Shown piece by piece: positions 51,019-62,198 of a stretch of 64,000 nt of DNA. Made by a program: the position numbers and the translations under genes. Under the pieces are notes generated by a model. The model was not told where the DNA came from, made no database searches, and was given only the letters and a program-made list of their open reading frames with translations. Origin of the DNA: Tachypleus tridentatus. Its lineage: Eukaryota; Arthropoda; Merostomata; Xiphosura; Limulidae. The stretch spans positions 155,431,592 through 155,495,591 of the forward strand of contig NC_134832.1 of the NCBI RefSeq assembly GCF_004210375.1. The letters run 5' to 3'. Numbering within the stretch: the first letter of the stretch is position 1; each line of letters begins with the position of its first letter.

Positions 51019-51110
51019 CCATGAGAGTACACGTTAGTCATCATACTAAGACTATGTTGGACGAATTCGGGACCTTTATACTGAGTCTGCGTGGAGACAC
51101 AGAGATTAAG
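51019..51110 (+). CDS. receptor guanylyl cyclase, exon 3 of 4
   Basis: This 92-nt exon supplies two bases completing Ala, then 30 codons reading MRVHVSHHTKTMLDEFG and ending SLRGDTEIK. The acceptor is aacag at 51014-51018 and the donor is GTAAGT at 51111, in phase 0. It covers the last helix and strand of the cyclase domain. The order H-V-S...T...LDEFG...RGD matches the receptor cyclase family, where the equivalent is an IHVS..TK..L.E.G segment. No frameshift or missing residue was seen. Confidence 0.94.
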
Positions 51111-51164
51111 GTAAGTAGTCTGTGTTGTATTTCACTCATTGGAATTAACTGTCCATAATTTTGA

Positions 51165-51345
51165 TAGACCAGAGGGAAGACAAATAGATAATCAATACCA
51201 TCCACTGTCAACACTTGGCCAACGAATATTAGAATTGACCATTTCATTATAACGCCCCCTACGGATTAAGGGGGCGAACATGTTAAACGGTGGGTTTTAT
51301 TCCCGCGATTCACAGCTCTTTAACCACCTGGCCATTCCTGCCTCC
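51165..51345 (-). mobile_element. tRNA-derived SINE fragment (family 1), eroded
   Basis: On the + strand it reads ccaacgaatattagaattga, then cattataacgccccctacgg, then gggggcgaacatgttaaacg, ending in a tRNA-like tttaaccacctggccattcc. The same modules in the same order occur in the well-preserved copy at 32400-32545. It is intronic and antisense to the cyclase gene. Confidence 0.75.
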
Positions 51346-51661
51346 GATAGCACACACCGCCAACATTTACATTACGTCTGTCAGACCAAATAGTGTTGAA
51401 TTGACTGTCACTCTTATAATGAACCAACTACCTCAGAGTACGGATTGCGATTTATTTATTTTTAGAGTAAAGAGTTGCGAGTCACCGGATCTCAGCTTCC
51501 AAGTCTGAAATGGTCACCACTGCCCGGTTACACATGTTACATATTTACATCATTACTCAAGGCTTAAATATACTTATTAATAATTACTATATATTGCAGA
51601 TATAAATAAAAGCTGATATTTTAATTAAATTATTTTTTCTTGACATGTCCCAGACAATCAA

Positions 51662-51806
51662 AATTTACTACTGTCACAGTAACATGTCCGAGTATTGTTT
51701 ACTACTGTCACAGTAACATGTCGTCCGAGTATTGTTTACTACTGTCACAGTAACATGTCGTCCGAGTATTGTTTACTACTGTCACAGTGACATGTCGTCC
51801 GAGTAT
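51662..51806. repeat. 37-bp tandem repeat, about four copies, each with a palindrome
   Basis: Units of about 37 bp contain attgtttactactgtcacag and taacatgtcgtccgagt; the first unit lacks a few bases. Each carries tactgtcacagta, a palindrome apart from its central base. Confidence 0.9.
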
Positions 51807-52198
51807 TGAGATGTCGAAGAAATAGATTTCCCAGAAGGACGTCTGGAGGAGTCGTCAGTTCTAACCATTCGCAGCAGTGCGTTGTCTCTCAGTCAAGTAA
51901 GAACTGTTCGAAAATGCACGATGTCAAAATAACATTGTGTGCGCTCACTAGATGGCAAAACGGTGCCAGCCCACCCATAGATTTTCTATTAGACTATCGC
52001 GCGCTTTTCAACTTTACCATTTCGATATAGTCAGCTCACATTATCTTTAGTTAGTCATGGTATACAACTCTTGATATGTTATCGGATTTAACACCTCAAC
52101 CGCCGTCTCAAACCAACTGACAAGCTGGATGTGTCCTAACGCTGGGTCTGATTACTTGTTATGGAGTTCTTCTATTCACGTTGTATGTAATACAAAGT

Positions 52199-53465
52199 TA
52201 TTAAAATATACCGTTTTACTATAGCTGTTCTCTGAAAAAACATTAAAATATACCGTTTTACTATAGCTGTTCTCTGAAAAAATATTAAAATATACCGTTT
52301 TACTATAGCTGTTCTCTGAAAAAATATTAAAATATACCGTTTTACTATAGCTGTTCTCTGAAAAAACATTAAAATATACCGTTTTACTATAGCTTTCCTC
52401 TGAAAAACATTAAAATATACCGTTTTACTATAGCTGTTCTCTGAAAAAACATTAAAATATACCGTTTTACTATAGCTGTCCTCTGAAAATACATTAAAAT
52501 ATACCGTTTTACTATAGCTGTCCTCTGAAAATATATTAAAATATACCGTTTTACTATAGCTGTTCTCTGAAAAAACATTAAAATATACCGTTTTACTATA
52601 GCTGTTCTCTGAAAAACATTAAAATATACCGTTTTACTATAGCTGTCCTCTGAAAAAACATTAAAATATACCGTTTTACTATAGCTGTTCTCTGAAAAAA
52701 CATTAAAATATACCGTTTTACTATAGCTGTCCTCTGAAAAACATTAAAATATACCGTTTTACTATAGCTGTTCTCTGAAAAAACATTAAAATATACCGTT
52801 TTACTATAGCTGTTCTCTGAAAAAACATTAAAATATACCGTTTTACTCTAGTTGCATGCAAAAAATATTTAAGTATACAATTTCACTATAGCTGTCCCAT
52901 AAGAAACATTTAAGTATGTTGTTTTCCTACAACATGCTGTCCTGTAAAAATATTAAATTATACTGTTTTACACTATCTAAAATAATCGTTTCTCTATAAT
53001 GTTCTGAAAAAAAACATTAATGTATGCCATTTTACTATAGTTGTCCTGTTAAAAAACATTAAAGTATACCCATTTCTTTTAGCTGTCCTGTAAAAAACAT
53101 TAAAGTATACCCATTTCTTTTAGCTGTCCTGTAAAAAACATTAAAGTATACCTATTTCTTTTAGCTGTCCTGTAAAAAACATTAAAGTATACCCATTTCT
53201 TGTAGCTGTCCTGTAAAAAACATTAAAGTATATCGTTTTACCATGGCTGTCCTGGAAAAAATTAAAATATGCCGTTTTACTATAGTTGACCTGTAAAAAA
53301 CATTAAAGTATACCAATTTCTTTTAGTTGACCTGTAAAAAAACTAAAGTATACCGTTTTACTGTAGCTGTCTTGTGAACAAATTACAATATACTGTTTTA
53401 TTATGGCTGTCCTGTAAACATATTAAAATATTCCGTTTCACTATAGTTGTTCTGAAAAACATGAC
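52199..53465. repeat. 42-bp minisatellite, well conserved at left and decayed at right
   Basis: About 16 units of 42 bp (aaaaaacattaaaatatacc, then gttttactatagctgttctctg-like) are nearly identical from 52199 to about 52850. After that the same motif continues to 53465 with variable spacing and substitutions such as ctgtcctgtaaaaaacatta and cccatttcttttagc. The minus-strand ORFs built from FFQRTAIVKRYILM-like repeats come from the 14-codon period and are not genes. Confidence 0.93.
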
Positions 53466-53593
53466 GTATCAGAAACTGGTAAATAGGAGCATCTTTATAT
53501 GTTTAAAAGTAATTGTCTTTGAAACATAAAGGTGTTCAAGAGATAAAAACCTGTAATGTTACCTCTTTCCTTAATTGCATTTGTTTTGTGTAG

Positions 53594-53674
53594 GGAAAAG
53601 GAATCATTCGAACATACTGGCTGGAAGGCGAAAGAGACATGCCTAACTACCAGATCCTGTCGCAACTGGATTAA
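53594..53674 (+). CDS. receptor guanylyl cyclase, terminal coding exon with stop
   Basis: This 81-nt exon follows acceptor tgtgtag and reads GKGIIRTYWLEGERD, then a short tail ending ILSQLD, with TAA at 53672-53674. The GKG..RTYWL motif is the usual C-terminal end of receptor guanylyl cyclases, where TYWL is followed by a short variable tail; this tail is about 15 residues. Together the four exons encode 148 residues with consistent phases 1, 1 and 0. The most likely parent protein is a single-pass receptor cyclase with an extracellular ligand domain and a kinase-homology domain encoded upstream of this window. Confidence 0.95.
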   Translation, partial: GKGIIRTYWLEGERDMPNYQILSQLD

Positions 53675-53855
53675 TATGGAATCTTCTTTAAATCGTGTTA
53701 CTAAAGGACTTTTCACATTTCTGTTTTCAAAACAAAAAACGTAAAACCTGCTTTTATCATTCATGTACTTATCAAGCCTTTCTTACACTCATTTAAATTT
53801 TCTGTCTGTAACATCTGAAGGTAACCCATTTAAAGGCTAGCCATCCTCTTATAAA

Positions 53856-53861
53856 AATAAA
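53856..53861 (+). terminator. candidate polyadenylation signal AATAAA
   Basis: AATAAA lies 182 nt beyond the cyclase stop codon. It falls inside the 3' part of the antisense LINE, so if used, the 3' UTR would end in LINE-derived sequence. Other sites are possible. Confidence 0.25.
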
Positions 53862-55267
53862 ACTTGAAAATAACTTCTGACCTGCCAAACTTTATACTTG
53901 TGTCCCCTAGCTCTTCTGTTCTCGTTGATAAATATGACAAAAGATGGTTCATTATCATTATCAATTCCTTTTACAATATTAAACATTTCAATCAGATCCT
54001 CCAAAAATTATCTTTTACCAAGAGAAAACAATGTTAGATATTTCAGACTTTGTTCATATGACGAACTCTTCATCTCAGGGATCATTCTAGTATTCCTTTT
54101 CTGAACCCATTCCAACAGTTCAATGTCCTTCTTTTTAAAGGTACGTAGCCCAAAACTGAACACGATATTCTAAATATGGCCTAACCAGTGTATCATCTGT
54201 ACAATGAAATTATAACATCAGTAGACTTGTATTCAATATTTCTGTATAAAATCCTATTTGTCCTACCACTAGCAACAGTATGTTGCTTGGAGGGCTCTAG
54301 AAGACATCAAGATCTCTCTTTATTTCGTTACACAGTTAAGTTTTTTCTCATGTAAATTATGCTTATTTTATGATAACCCAGATCCATTATCTTGCATTTA
54401 TCATAATTAAAACCCATCTACCATTTATTCTCCCAACTTACTAAATGATCTAAATCATTTTGTAAATCAGCAGCATCCTCTTCACAGCCACCAACACCCA
54501 AGACCTTAATATCATCTGTAATATTAAGTAATTTATTGACCACTTTTTTATGTGTTATCGATGTAAATCAAAAAAGAGCAAAGATCCTAAGAATCATGAT
54601 GTACTTTATTTGCAACATTATTCCACTTTAATTGTACTCCATCTGTAAACATCATCTGGTTTCTTTCATCCAGCTACTCTTCTATCCAATTTTCTAACTT
54701 ATTCTCCAAACCTATATAAATATTTTCATAATCCTTTTTATGTGGCATCTTGTTAAATACTTTCTGATAATCCATATAACCAAATCTACATCAATATCCT
54801 TATATACATAAGTAGTAACCGTTTCAAAGTTTGTCAAAAGATTTATAAGGCAAGATTTCCCTTTAGTGAACCAATGTGGACGATCCAATAAAACTACAAA
54901 CTTTGTTAAATAACTTTACGACAAGCATCTTTTAATAGGCTTTCCAAAACTTTTTCCACAACTATTATAAGACTCGTATAATAGGCCTATAATTACTGGA
55001 ACAATTTTTATTTTCTCCCTTGAAAAGAGGAGTTACATTAACTTACTTTCACTCTTCTTGTACCTGCCCACCATTCAAGGACTGACAAAAAATAGTAACA
55101 AGTGGCTCACATATCCCATTTTTAACTTCTTTCAAAACCCTTGGGTAAATATTATCTGGTCCAGGAACTTTATTGTTTATTTTTAAACTTACCAAGGTAT
55201 TATTAACCAGCTCAGAATTTATGCATACATTTTTCCATCTGTCAACTATTCAAGATCTATTATCATC

Positions 55268-56570
55268 CAAACATTTTGTTTATCCTTAATGTATTTAAAT
55301 GTCCTAACTCCATCCTAACATTTTGTTTATTCTTAATGTATTTAAATGTCGTGATTCCATCCTAAAATTTTGTTTATCCTTAATGTATTTAAATGTCCTA
55401 ACTTCATCTTAACATTGTGTTTATCCTTAATGTATTTAAATGTCCTAACTTCATCTTAACATTGTGTTTATCCTTAATGTATTTAAATGCCCTAACTCCA
55501 TCCTAACATTTTGTTTATTCTTAATGTATTTAAATGTCGTAATTCCATCCTAAAATTTTGTTTATCCTTAATGTATTTAAATGTCCTAACTCCATCTTAA
55601 CATTTTGTTTATCCTTAATGTATTTAAATGTCCTAACTTCATCTTAACATTGTGTTTATCCTTAATGTATTTAAATGTCCTAACTCCATCTTAACATTGT
55701 GTTTATCCTTAATGTATTTAAATGGCCTAACTTCATCTTAACATTGTGTTTATCCTTAATGTATTTAAATGTCCTAACTCCATCTTAACATTGTGTTTAT
55801 CCTTAATGTATTTAAATGTCCTAACTCCATCCTAACATTGTGTTTATCCTTAATGTATTTAAATGTCCTAACTCCATCCTAACATTTTGTTTATTCTTAA
55901 TGTATTTAAATGTCGTAATTCCATCCTAAAATTTTGTTTATCCTTAATGTATTTAAATGTCCTAACTTCATCTTAACATTGTGTTTATCCTTAATGTATT
56001 TAAATGTCCTAACTTCATCTTAACATTGTGTTTATATTTAATGTATCTAAATGTCCTAACTCCATCCTCTCATTGTGTTTATCCTTAATGTATTTAAATG
56101 TCCTAACTCCATCCTAACATTGTGTTTATACTTAATGTATTTAAATGTCCTAACTTCATCTTAACATTGTGTTTATCCTTAATGTATCTAAATGTCCTAA
56201 CTCCATCCTAACATTGTGTTTATCCTTAATGTATTTAAATGTCCTAACTCCATCTTAACATTGTGTTTATCCTTAATGTATTTAAATGTCCTAACTTCAT
56301 CTTAACATTGTGTTTATCCTTAATGTATCTAAATGTCCTAACTCCATCCTAACATTGTGTTTATCCTTAATGTATCTAAATGTCCTAACTCCATCTTAAC
56401 ATTGTGTTTATCCTTAATGTATTTAAATGTCCTAATTCCATCCTAACATTGTGTTTATCCTTAATGTATTTAAATGTCCTAACTCCAACCTAACATTTTG
56501 TTCATCCCTAATGTATTTTAATGTCCTAACTCCATCCTAACATTATGTTTATCCTTAATGTATTTAAAGA
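55268..56570. repeat. 47-bp minisatellite (about 28 units) grown from LINE coding sequence
   Basis: Units of 47 bp contain atttaaatgtcctaactcca, then tcctaacattgtgtttatcc, then ttaatgt. The edge unit joins the LINE linker without a break: the minus-strand frame reads NSENFFKYIKDKHNVRMELG across the junction near 56520-56590, and the repeat is the FKYIKDKHNVRMELG segment amplified. Since 47 is not a multiple of 3, the amplification destroyed the frame. Variants include attttgtttattc and gtcgtaattcc blocks that recur about every seven units. Confidence 0.93.
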
Positions 56571-57300
56571 AATTCTCACTGTTAATTTCCACATTGTCAG
56601 GTAACTTTTCCCTACATCCTTTGTTGTGTTTGAACTTCCTGTTTCAACTGTTTTGACCTTTCATAATCCTCTAAATCTTCTGTTATACCAGTCAGTTTAA
56701 ATTTATTAAATCTGTGATGCTTTTATTTAATCTCATCTCTTATACTCTTCATGAGACAACTTGATTACTTACCCTTTTCTTTCTGTAAGGTTTATTTTGA
56801 ATATAAAATATTAAAGTCGCTTAGTGTTTCCAAGTAACTCTTCTGACCAATTCACAACAAACATTTTTATCGCATTCTTTAAAATATAGTTTTTGAAATT
56901 TGTAACTAAATATCATTATTTCCTATCTTTGTAAGCAGTAAAACATTGAACCTAATAGATCAATGATCACTTGTACTCAGATGTTTCCCAATTTCCACTC
57001 CTCAATCATTTCTATAATTGAAGTTAACAATAAATGAATCTACAATAGCATTGCTTATAGTAGGGTCCTTGACTAATTGGTGAAGAAAGCAATCCTGAAC
57101 AGTTTCCTAAACCTTTCTTCCTCACTGTTTGAGTTTGGCATTTCTCAGTCAGACATTAGCATCTGAAGTATTTATCTCATTGTACAATTTCTCACTGATT
57201 TCGTCAGTATCAGCCAGCCTCAACTTATTTAAATACAAAACATCCATTCCAAAAAACTCTCTTCTTGTACTTTATTATTATCTTTAAGAACTAGCTCTTG

Positions 57301-57534
57301 TAACGGATTTCAATTATAAGAAAAAATATTAATTGTGACAATAAAATCCAGTTGTTATAGGGTCACTTATTTCAGTCAAACTGAAATCGGTGATTTCATG
57401 AATGTAAATCAAGTACATGTCTACTTTAAATCGATACCTGTTTTTGTTTTTTCGAATTTTATGTTATTTTCTCTATTTCTCTCATTCATAACATATCAAC
57501 TTTATGTGTAAACTTTAGGTTTTTAATTTGTTTG
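57301..57534. other. unique AT-rich sequence, no gene recognised
   Basis: This may hold further eroded LINE 5' sequence, but I could not read any motif. Confidence 0.4.
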
Positions 57535-57645
57535 TTTATTTTAGAGCAAAGCCATTTTGAGCTACTTGTTGTGGCCATCTCAGGAAGTCGACCCCGGATT
57601 TTAGAAGTCATAAACTTCCCTCTAAGTCCCCGAAAGCCTATATTT
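57535..57645 (-). mobile_element. tRNA-derived SINE fragment (family 2)
   Basis: On + it reads ttttagagcaaagccatttt, then gagctacttgttgtggcc, then a B-box-like segment (gtcgaccccggattttag on +) and cataaacttccc. It has the family-2 order in reverse and is close to an oppositely oriented copy at 57685. Confidence 0.5.
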
Positions 57646-57684
57646 TAGAAACTATTTTGAAAATCTCAGGTCATTATTGTGTTG

Positions 57685-57805
57685 GCCCCGTCTAGTCTGA
57701 AGGCTTATAACGCGAACAAAGGGGATTCGATACCTGTGGTGGTCCAATCAAATACATTTGTGCACGTTAGAACAAAGCACCATTGACCAGTTTGGCCTTT
57801 CATTG
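57685..57805 (+). mobile_element. tRNA-derived SINE fragment (family 2)
   Basis: Its gtctgaaggcttataacgcg, B-box-like ggggattcgatacctgtggt and downstream ttgtgcacgttagaacaaag align with the copy at 17668. It lies in inverted orientation relative to the fragment at 57535. Confidence 0.55.
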
Positions 57806-59289
57806 CCCGAATGTTCATTCCAAGATCTGGTATTTGTTGTTTTTCGTCAGGACACTCTGACATAAGTTTCCACATTTATTTTTATATAATTATGTTTTTA
57901 AGTATTTTTTCGTGCCTACATACAAATATCTGTTCTTCCTGTGCGTAATTATTGATGAAACTACAATTACTATATATAAAAAATAACTATTAATGTTATT
58001 ATTTCATGTGTTGGTCTGTTTATAACATTTTTACACACTACTGGAACTTTTTAGTTCATGGATGCTCATAAATTAAAACTCATGTTTGTATCTGTTTCTT
58101 CCTTTGTCTGATTAATAAAAAACAAAGTTTAAATACACATAATAATTACCAACTCTTGCTTAATGTGTACGCCATACTTGAATTAAAACTAGAAAGATAA
58201 AGTACAGTTGTTTATCAGCACTGTCTCGTTGACCTGTCTTGATAAAATAAAAATATACTACGTGTAATAACTCACCATTGTTGTTCTTCGTGTATACATG
58301 TGCATGTTTGTTGATAAAACGTACAGGATCATCGGTCGTTAATAACTGTATCAGTTTGACTATATCAACAAAAATTTGGTGTTATAAGGTCGTTTATTTC
58401 TAGTGATAATGACCATTATTTTATGTCGTGTTATGCATGTTGTAATTAGTAGACTTCAACACAGAACGACTCGTTCTTTTGAAGGTTTACTGTCTAAAAT
58501 TTAAATGCATATAGTAATTGTTTAACCATTGTTGCTTATGAATGTTAAAACTGTCAGATTTCAGTACAGAGTAAATTCATGTTTTTCTGAATGTTTGTTG
58601 TGAAGGTAACATTTAAATAAATGTATAATTTTAAAATTGTGTTCAAACAAAGTAGAAAGATTTAAGTTGATAAAAAATCGCCAAAGGTATTTAAAAGAAT
58701 GGAATTGAATAGATGACCCAAATGATGGTGATATAGTTGAAGTTTTAGGCCTAAACCGTTCCTCAAATGCTTTATCCTTAAAGTCTCTAAAATATCATTG
58801 AAAACAACAATAATAAGAAAAAGGCTTTTTTTTCTTTTCTTGATGAAACAAAAATACTGAATCAGGCCACCAGGGGATAAAGTGTAGAAAACAATACATT
58901 GTTCTGTCCTTTGCAGGAAAGTTCAGTTTCACAACTGAAAAATGTGAAACGCAGAGCATTTTGAAATGAATTTTTATTGGTGGGACAAGTTTCCAAAAAA
59001 ACGTCCATATATTTTCCGAAATTCAATGAATATCATTCGAAAGCAAAATATTAATATATGAAGGCATTCTATTTATAACAATGAATATCTTACGGGCTGT
59101 AACGGAATTAAGAGTTTAATGCTCATTAAAAGTTTGACAAGTTTACTAATGTATACTAGACAGAACTAGTTTGTACTGGCAAGGTGTGTTATTGATATCT
59201 TATATCAGTCCAATCTTTAAATCGGTCGAATTAACCACCCTCGTAACAAGAGAGTTAATAAAAGGTTTCCATGGAGTAAATTATTAAGG
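57806..59289. other. unique AT-rich intergenic sequence, no gene recognised
   Basis: No exon, RNA gene or repeat family could be supported in this stretch. Confidence 0.55.
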
Positions 59290-59760
59290 CGACGAATAAC
59301 AAACAGGATATGGTTTTTGAATGTTTGTTTTTAATTTAGGACTAAAAGCGTAAGCCACTTGTACAAAAAAGTAAATTTTTCCTTCCTGGTGAAGTAGGAA
59401 AGAGGACCCGCTCGGGAGAAATACCCCATTACTTAGTATGTTAAAAAATGCAATAATAAAAGGTAATAGTTTTTGTTATTAAAGTGTCGGGAAACTGGTT
59501 CATTTGGTTTAGTAGTAATCATATAACGACGATGTTCCTAGATCGTTCACTGACCATACGTTCAGTCCTACTCTTGTGTAGATTTTGACACAAGTCACAG
59601 CTCATGCAGTATATAACCAAGTCCGATACACAAGTGAAAGGTCGACTAATATAATGTTGACCCTTAGGTTTAACGACAATAGCAAGGTTATCGATGCGAG
59701 TACAAATTGCACAATAACGACCGCATAGGAAACATTCAGAATTAGTTTTCATCAAGTTGT
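59290..59760 (-). pseudogene. decayed Penelope-like element fragment: GIY-YIG endonuclease region
   Basis: A minus-strand frame (59755 down to 59519) reads ECFLCGRYCAICTRIDN, then KPKGQHYISRPFTCVSDL and VIYCMSCDLCQNLHKSRTER. The order C.LC..C..C, a GPKG-like segment, FTC.S..V.YC..C..C and E/S-R-T-R fits the Cys-rich linker and GIY-YIG endonuclease of Penelope-like retroelements. After a frameshift near 59515 another frame continues with NEPVSRHFNN, matching the PVSRHFN motif downstream in the same family, and then FTRKEKFTFLYKW-like sequence near 59370. The catalytic YIGET-type segment is degraded to NLHKSRT, so it cannot be active. No RT domain was found next to it, so only the 3' end remains. 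Confidence 0.7.
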
Positions 59761-60430
59761 AACGTGTATGGATACCACGTGATTATTAATGCAGAAAACA
59801 TCAGGTTAGTTGGAATCTTGTAGGGGTGATCTATGTATAGCTGTATCTATTCTTCAATGCACTGCCATCTCTACATCATTTTATTTTTACAAAGTCTTTC
59901 ACCTGATTAAAGTTAGTGTATTCTAGCGATGTGTGTAATAAATGTTACGTGTATTGATTCTTTTGACTCATTCACTTCATTACATAGAATTTACTCCCTA
60001 AAGACATTGATTATATGGTGTAGAAACACGTTACAACAATCTAATATTCATCTATTATTAGCTGGTAATTCCTGTTTCAAAGTGACATCGGATACATGTA
60101 AAAACTAACTTCAAACGGGTAATGATAACATCGTTTACACTTGAATTATGAGTTGTTTTATTACTTCTAGTTATCACAACAAACCGATGACGTCGCGTCG
60201 TGTCCAGAAACACAGTTGATTTAGAATTAAACTGGCGTTAGTTGTAGAGTTACCTCGACTGACGAAAGAACAACAAAGATGAATAACTTTCTAGTTTGGT
60301 ATCTTAGCGACGGTTTCTCGCCTTGTTAGGTAGATTAAAACTCTTCGTCATTATTGGTTTCTAGTGTACATACTTCTATTATGTCCACTGAGTACTTTTG
60401 GCCATCCCCTCGTACGTTCTACTGACTCTG
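59761..60430. other. unique sequence, no gene recognised
   Basis: This lies between the endonuclease fragment and the hammerhead-like motif. I could not read Penelope RT motifs here, so these may be two separate fragments or one element with a large internal deletion. Confidence 0.45.
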
Positions 60431-60433
60431 TTA

Positions 60434-60510
60434 GTATTAAAACTTTAAACTACAGAACAACGTTTCGATCTTCTAAGGTCATCACTGCATTTTAATTAAA
60501 GTTTCAATAC
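60434..60510 (-). ncRNA. hammerhead-ribozyme-like motif, probably Penelope-derived
   Basis: On the minus strand a TGATGA core (60479-60484 on +), a short hairpin acct-taga-agat as stem II, and GAAAC (60462-60466 on +) are followed by gttgttctgt. Outer arms gtattgaaactttaa and ttaaagttttaatac (15 bp, one G-T wobble; + positions 60496-60510 and 60434-60448) can pair to form a long stem I. This is the type I hammerhead layout with a minimal stem III known from Penelope-like elements. The cytosine expected just before TGATGA is G here and stem II has a mismatch, so this copy is probably inactive. Confidence 0.45.
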
Positions 60511-62198
60511 TCATACCAGCTGTCTTACTTCAAATGGGTTTCTTGTTATCATGAACGACTCCATGATTGTTACATATCGTGTATAACAGATCTTCACTCC
60601 TCTTCCAAAGTACCTTCACGTTTATCAAGATGTTTGTAGCTCGTTTTTCTGAAAAGGATTAAATTACTTCCGACGGGATTTTGAATGGCCTGGAACACCA
60701 TGTGGTATTATAATTACTGTGATAAAACGACTATACTGCCTCCTTATGGAGTTCCATGAAAATAACTAAGGCAGTACTGTGTAGTGCGTTATGGTTTTTT
60801 AAATGCACTAAATGAAAAGTATCTAAAATAGGCCCACATAATAATACTACACTATTCATTACTGGGATGACTGTTATGAACAAGGCATCCATCTACTTGA
60901 CAAATCAAGACTCATTTAAACCGAACAAGTAAAGAAACAACAAGTCAAATACAACGAGATTCTTGTGTACAGTGGCAGTCCTGAACTACCATCAAAAGGT
61001 ACAGGTGGTGGATTAAACGTCAGATGTTAGGTTTTGTTCTGTAATTGAAAACGAGCAAACAGCCACATATTTTCTATGAGAACTTTATTTTTTTATCACA
61101 TGTAGAACAACTACGTGAAAATCAGCTGTACACAACATCATTCTTATCACACGCGGTAAAACCAAGTGGAAATAAGTTGTCCAGGATAAAACTTCTTTCC
61201 CTAACAAACAGAACACAATCTGTATACAAGAGAAGTTTAGTAGAACATCAGAGTGTTGTATCAGTTAGTAATGGAATAATTACTTCTCTTAATTTTAGGT
61301 GAAGGGTTTCATACGATGTAGTGGTCCACATAGCAGAAACTGTTATTCTAGTGATTCACCACAAATGTTTACAAGCACATGAAGAAAGTCCCACAAAGAT
61401 ATCTACTGTATTATAAAAGTAACTGATGTAGTTTACCTACTCAAACAATGGAAAACAGATCTAAGCAGAAGAACCAAAGGAAACAAAACTATCAGCTTAA
61501 CCCTAAAACGGCAGCCATCATCAATTGATGCTGCTACCTAAAACAGTCTTACTGTTTGAGAGTTAATGTATATTAAAAGTTCATTCTAATAGTCTTTTGT
61601 AAATAATACGAATTTTCTAGGTCAACTATTAAACGAATAATTCTCAGTGAAACTACAGTTTTAAATACTTTTTTTCAATGTCTCACAAACATATGGTTTT
61701 CTATTTTTATGGTACTATTTTTATTTATGAATATTTTACAGTTCCAGGTTCTATTCTCTCTACTAATGAAAAAATTTTGAATTAATCATTTGACTATATT
61801 AAGGATCATAGAAATATAGATTTATTGATTTTCATATATGGTTTCAAAGTTACTATATATGCAAGTAACTACAGTACTACAGTTGTATTCTACAATACTC
61901 GAAACTAAGACTTTGCTGTCTTGTTGAATGTTATATTTTGCAATGTGATACTTGTTATAGAAACTACTAACTATCCTGATTTTACAACGTTGGGTAAAAA
62001 TACTAAAATTCAGAAGCATGCAATATCTAATATACTAACAATTTTATAATCTGTGAGTGAACAAAGACTGGGATTGGTTGCATCTAACATATAATCACTC
62101 AGTCAGTTGATACATCAAGTCCTTACCTCATGGCATTTTTGATTTCCATTTACAATATAAAATATTTATTTTAACAAAAGTGATTAGTGTGAGGGAAG
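60511..62198. other. unique AT-rich sequence, no gene recognised
   Basis: Several short ORFs occur, the longest at 61045-61302 with a TTG start. No motif, splice pattern or family was recognised. The part around 61020-61560 is a little less AT-rich and could be transcribed, but nothing in the sequence proves it. Confidence 0.5.

Larger units (their letters stand above)
51111..53593 (+). other. intron (2483 nt) holding a SINE fragment and two tandem arrays
   Basis: It begins GTAAGT and ends ttgtgtag. Phase 0. The region between about 51810 and 52190 is unique, has a slightly higher GC content, and holds no recognisable gene. Confidence 0.92.
53790..57300 (-). mobile_element. decayed CR1-like non-LTR retrotransposon (LINE)
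   Basis: Reading the minus strand from high to low coordinates gives a fragmented pol ORF. Endonuclease end (about 57230-56950): ADTDEISEKLYNEINTSDAN, then LHQLVKDPTISNAIVDSF and VEIGKHLSTSDH. Linker (about 56585-56520): NSENFFKYIKDKHNVRMELG. RT (from about 55190): NKVPGPDNIYPRVLKEVKN, NYRPI, then NLALINLL, DAADLQNDLDHLVSW, GFNYDKCKIMDLGY, and near 54150-54000 KKDIELLEWVQKRN and DLIEMFNIVKGI. These match the order endonuclease, linker, RT, thumb in CR1/Jockey-clade LINEs. Many stops and frameshifts show it is dead. It lies tail to tail with the cyclase gene, about 115 nt after the stop codon. Confidence 0.9.

Noticed and set aside
53495..53764. Minus ORF of 89 residues and plus ORF of 62 residues around the last cyclase exon
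   Set aside because: They are in the wrong frame or strand relative to the clear terminal exon GKGIIRTYWLEGE...; shadows of that exon.
61045..61302. 85-codon ORF in unique sequence
   Set aside because: It starts with TTG, has no recognisable motif and is within the length expected by chance; kept only as unannotated sequence.
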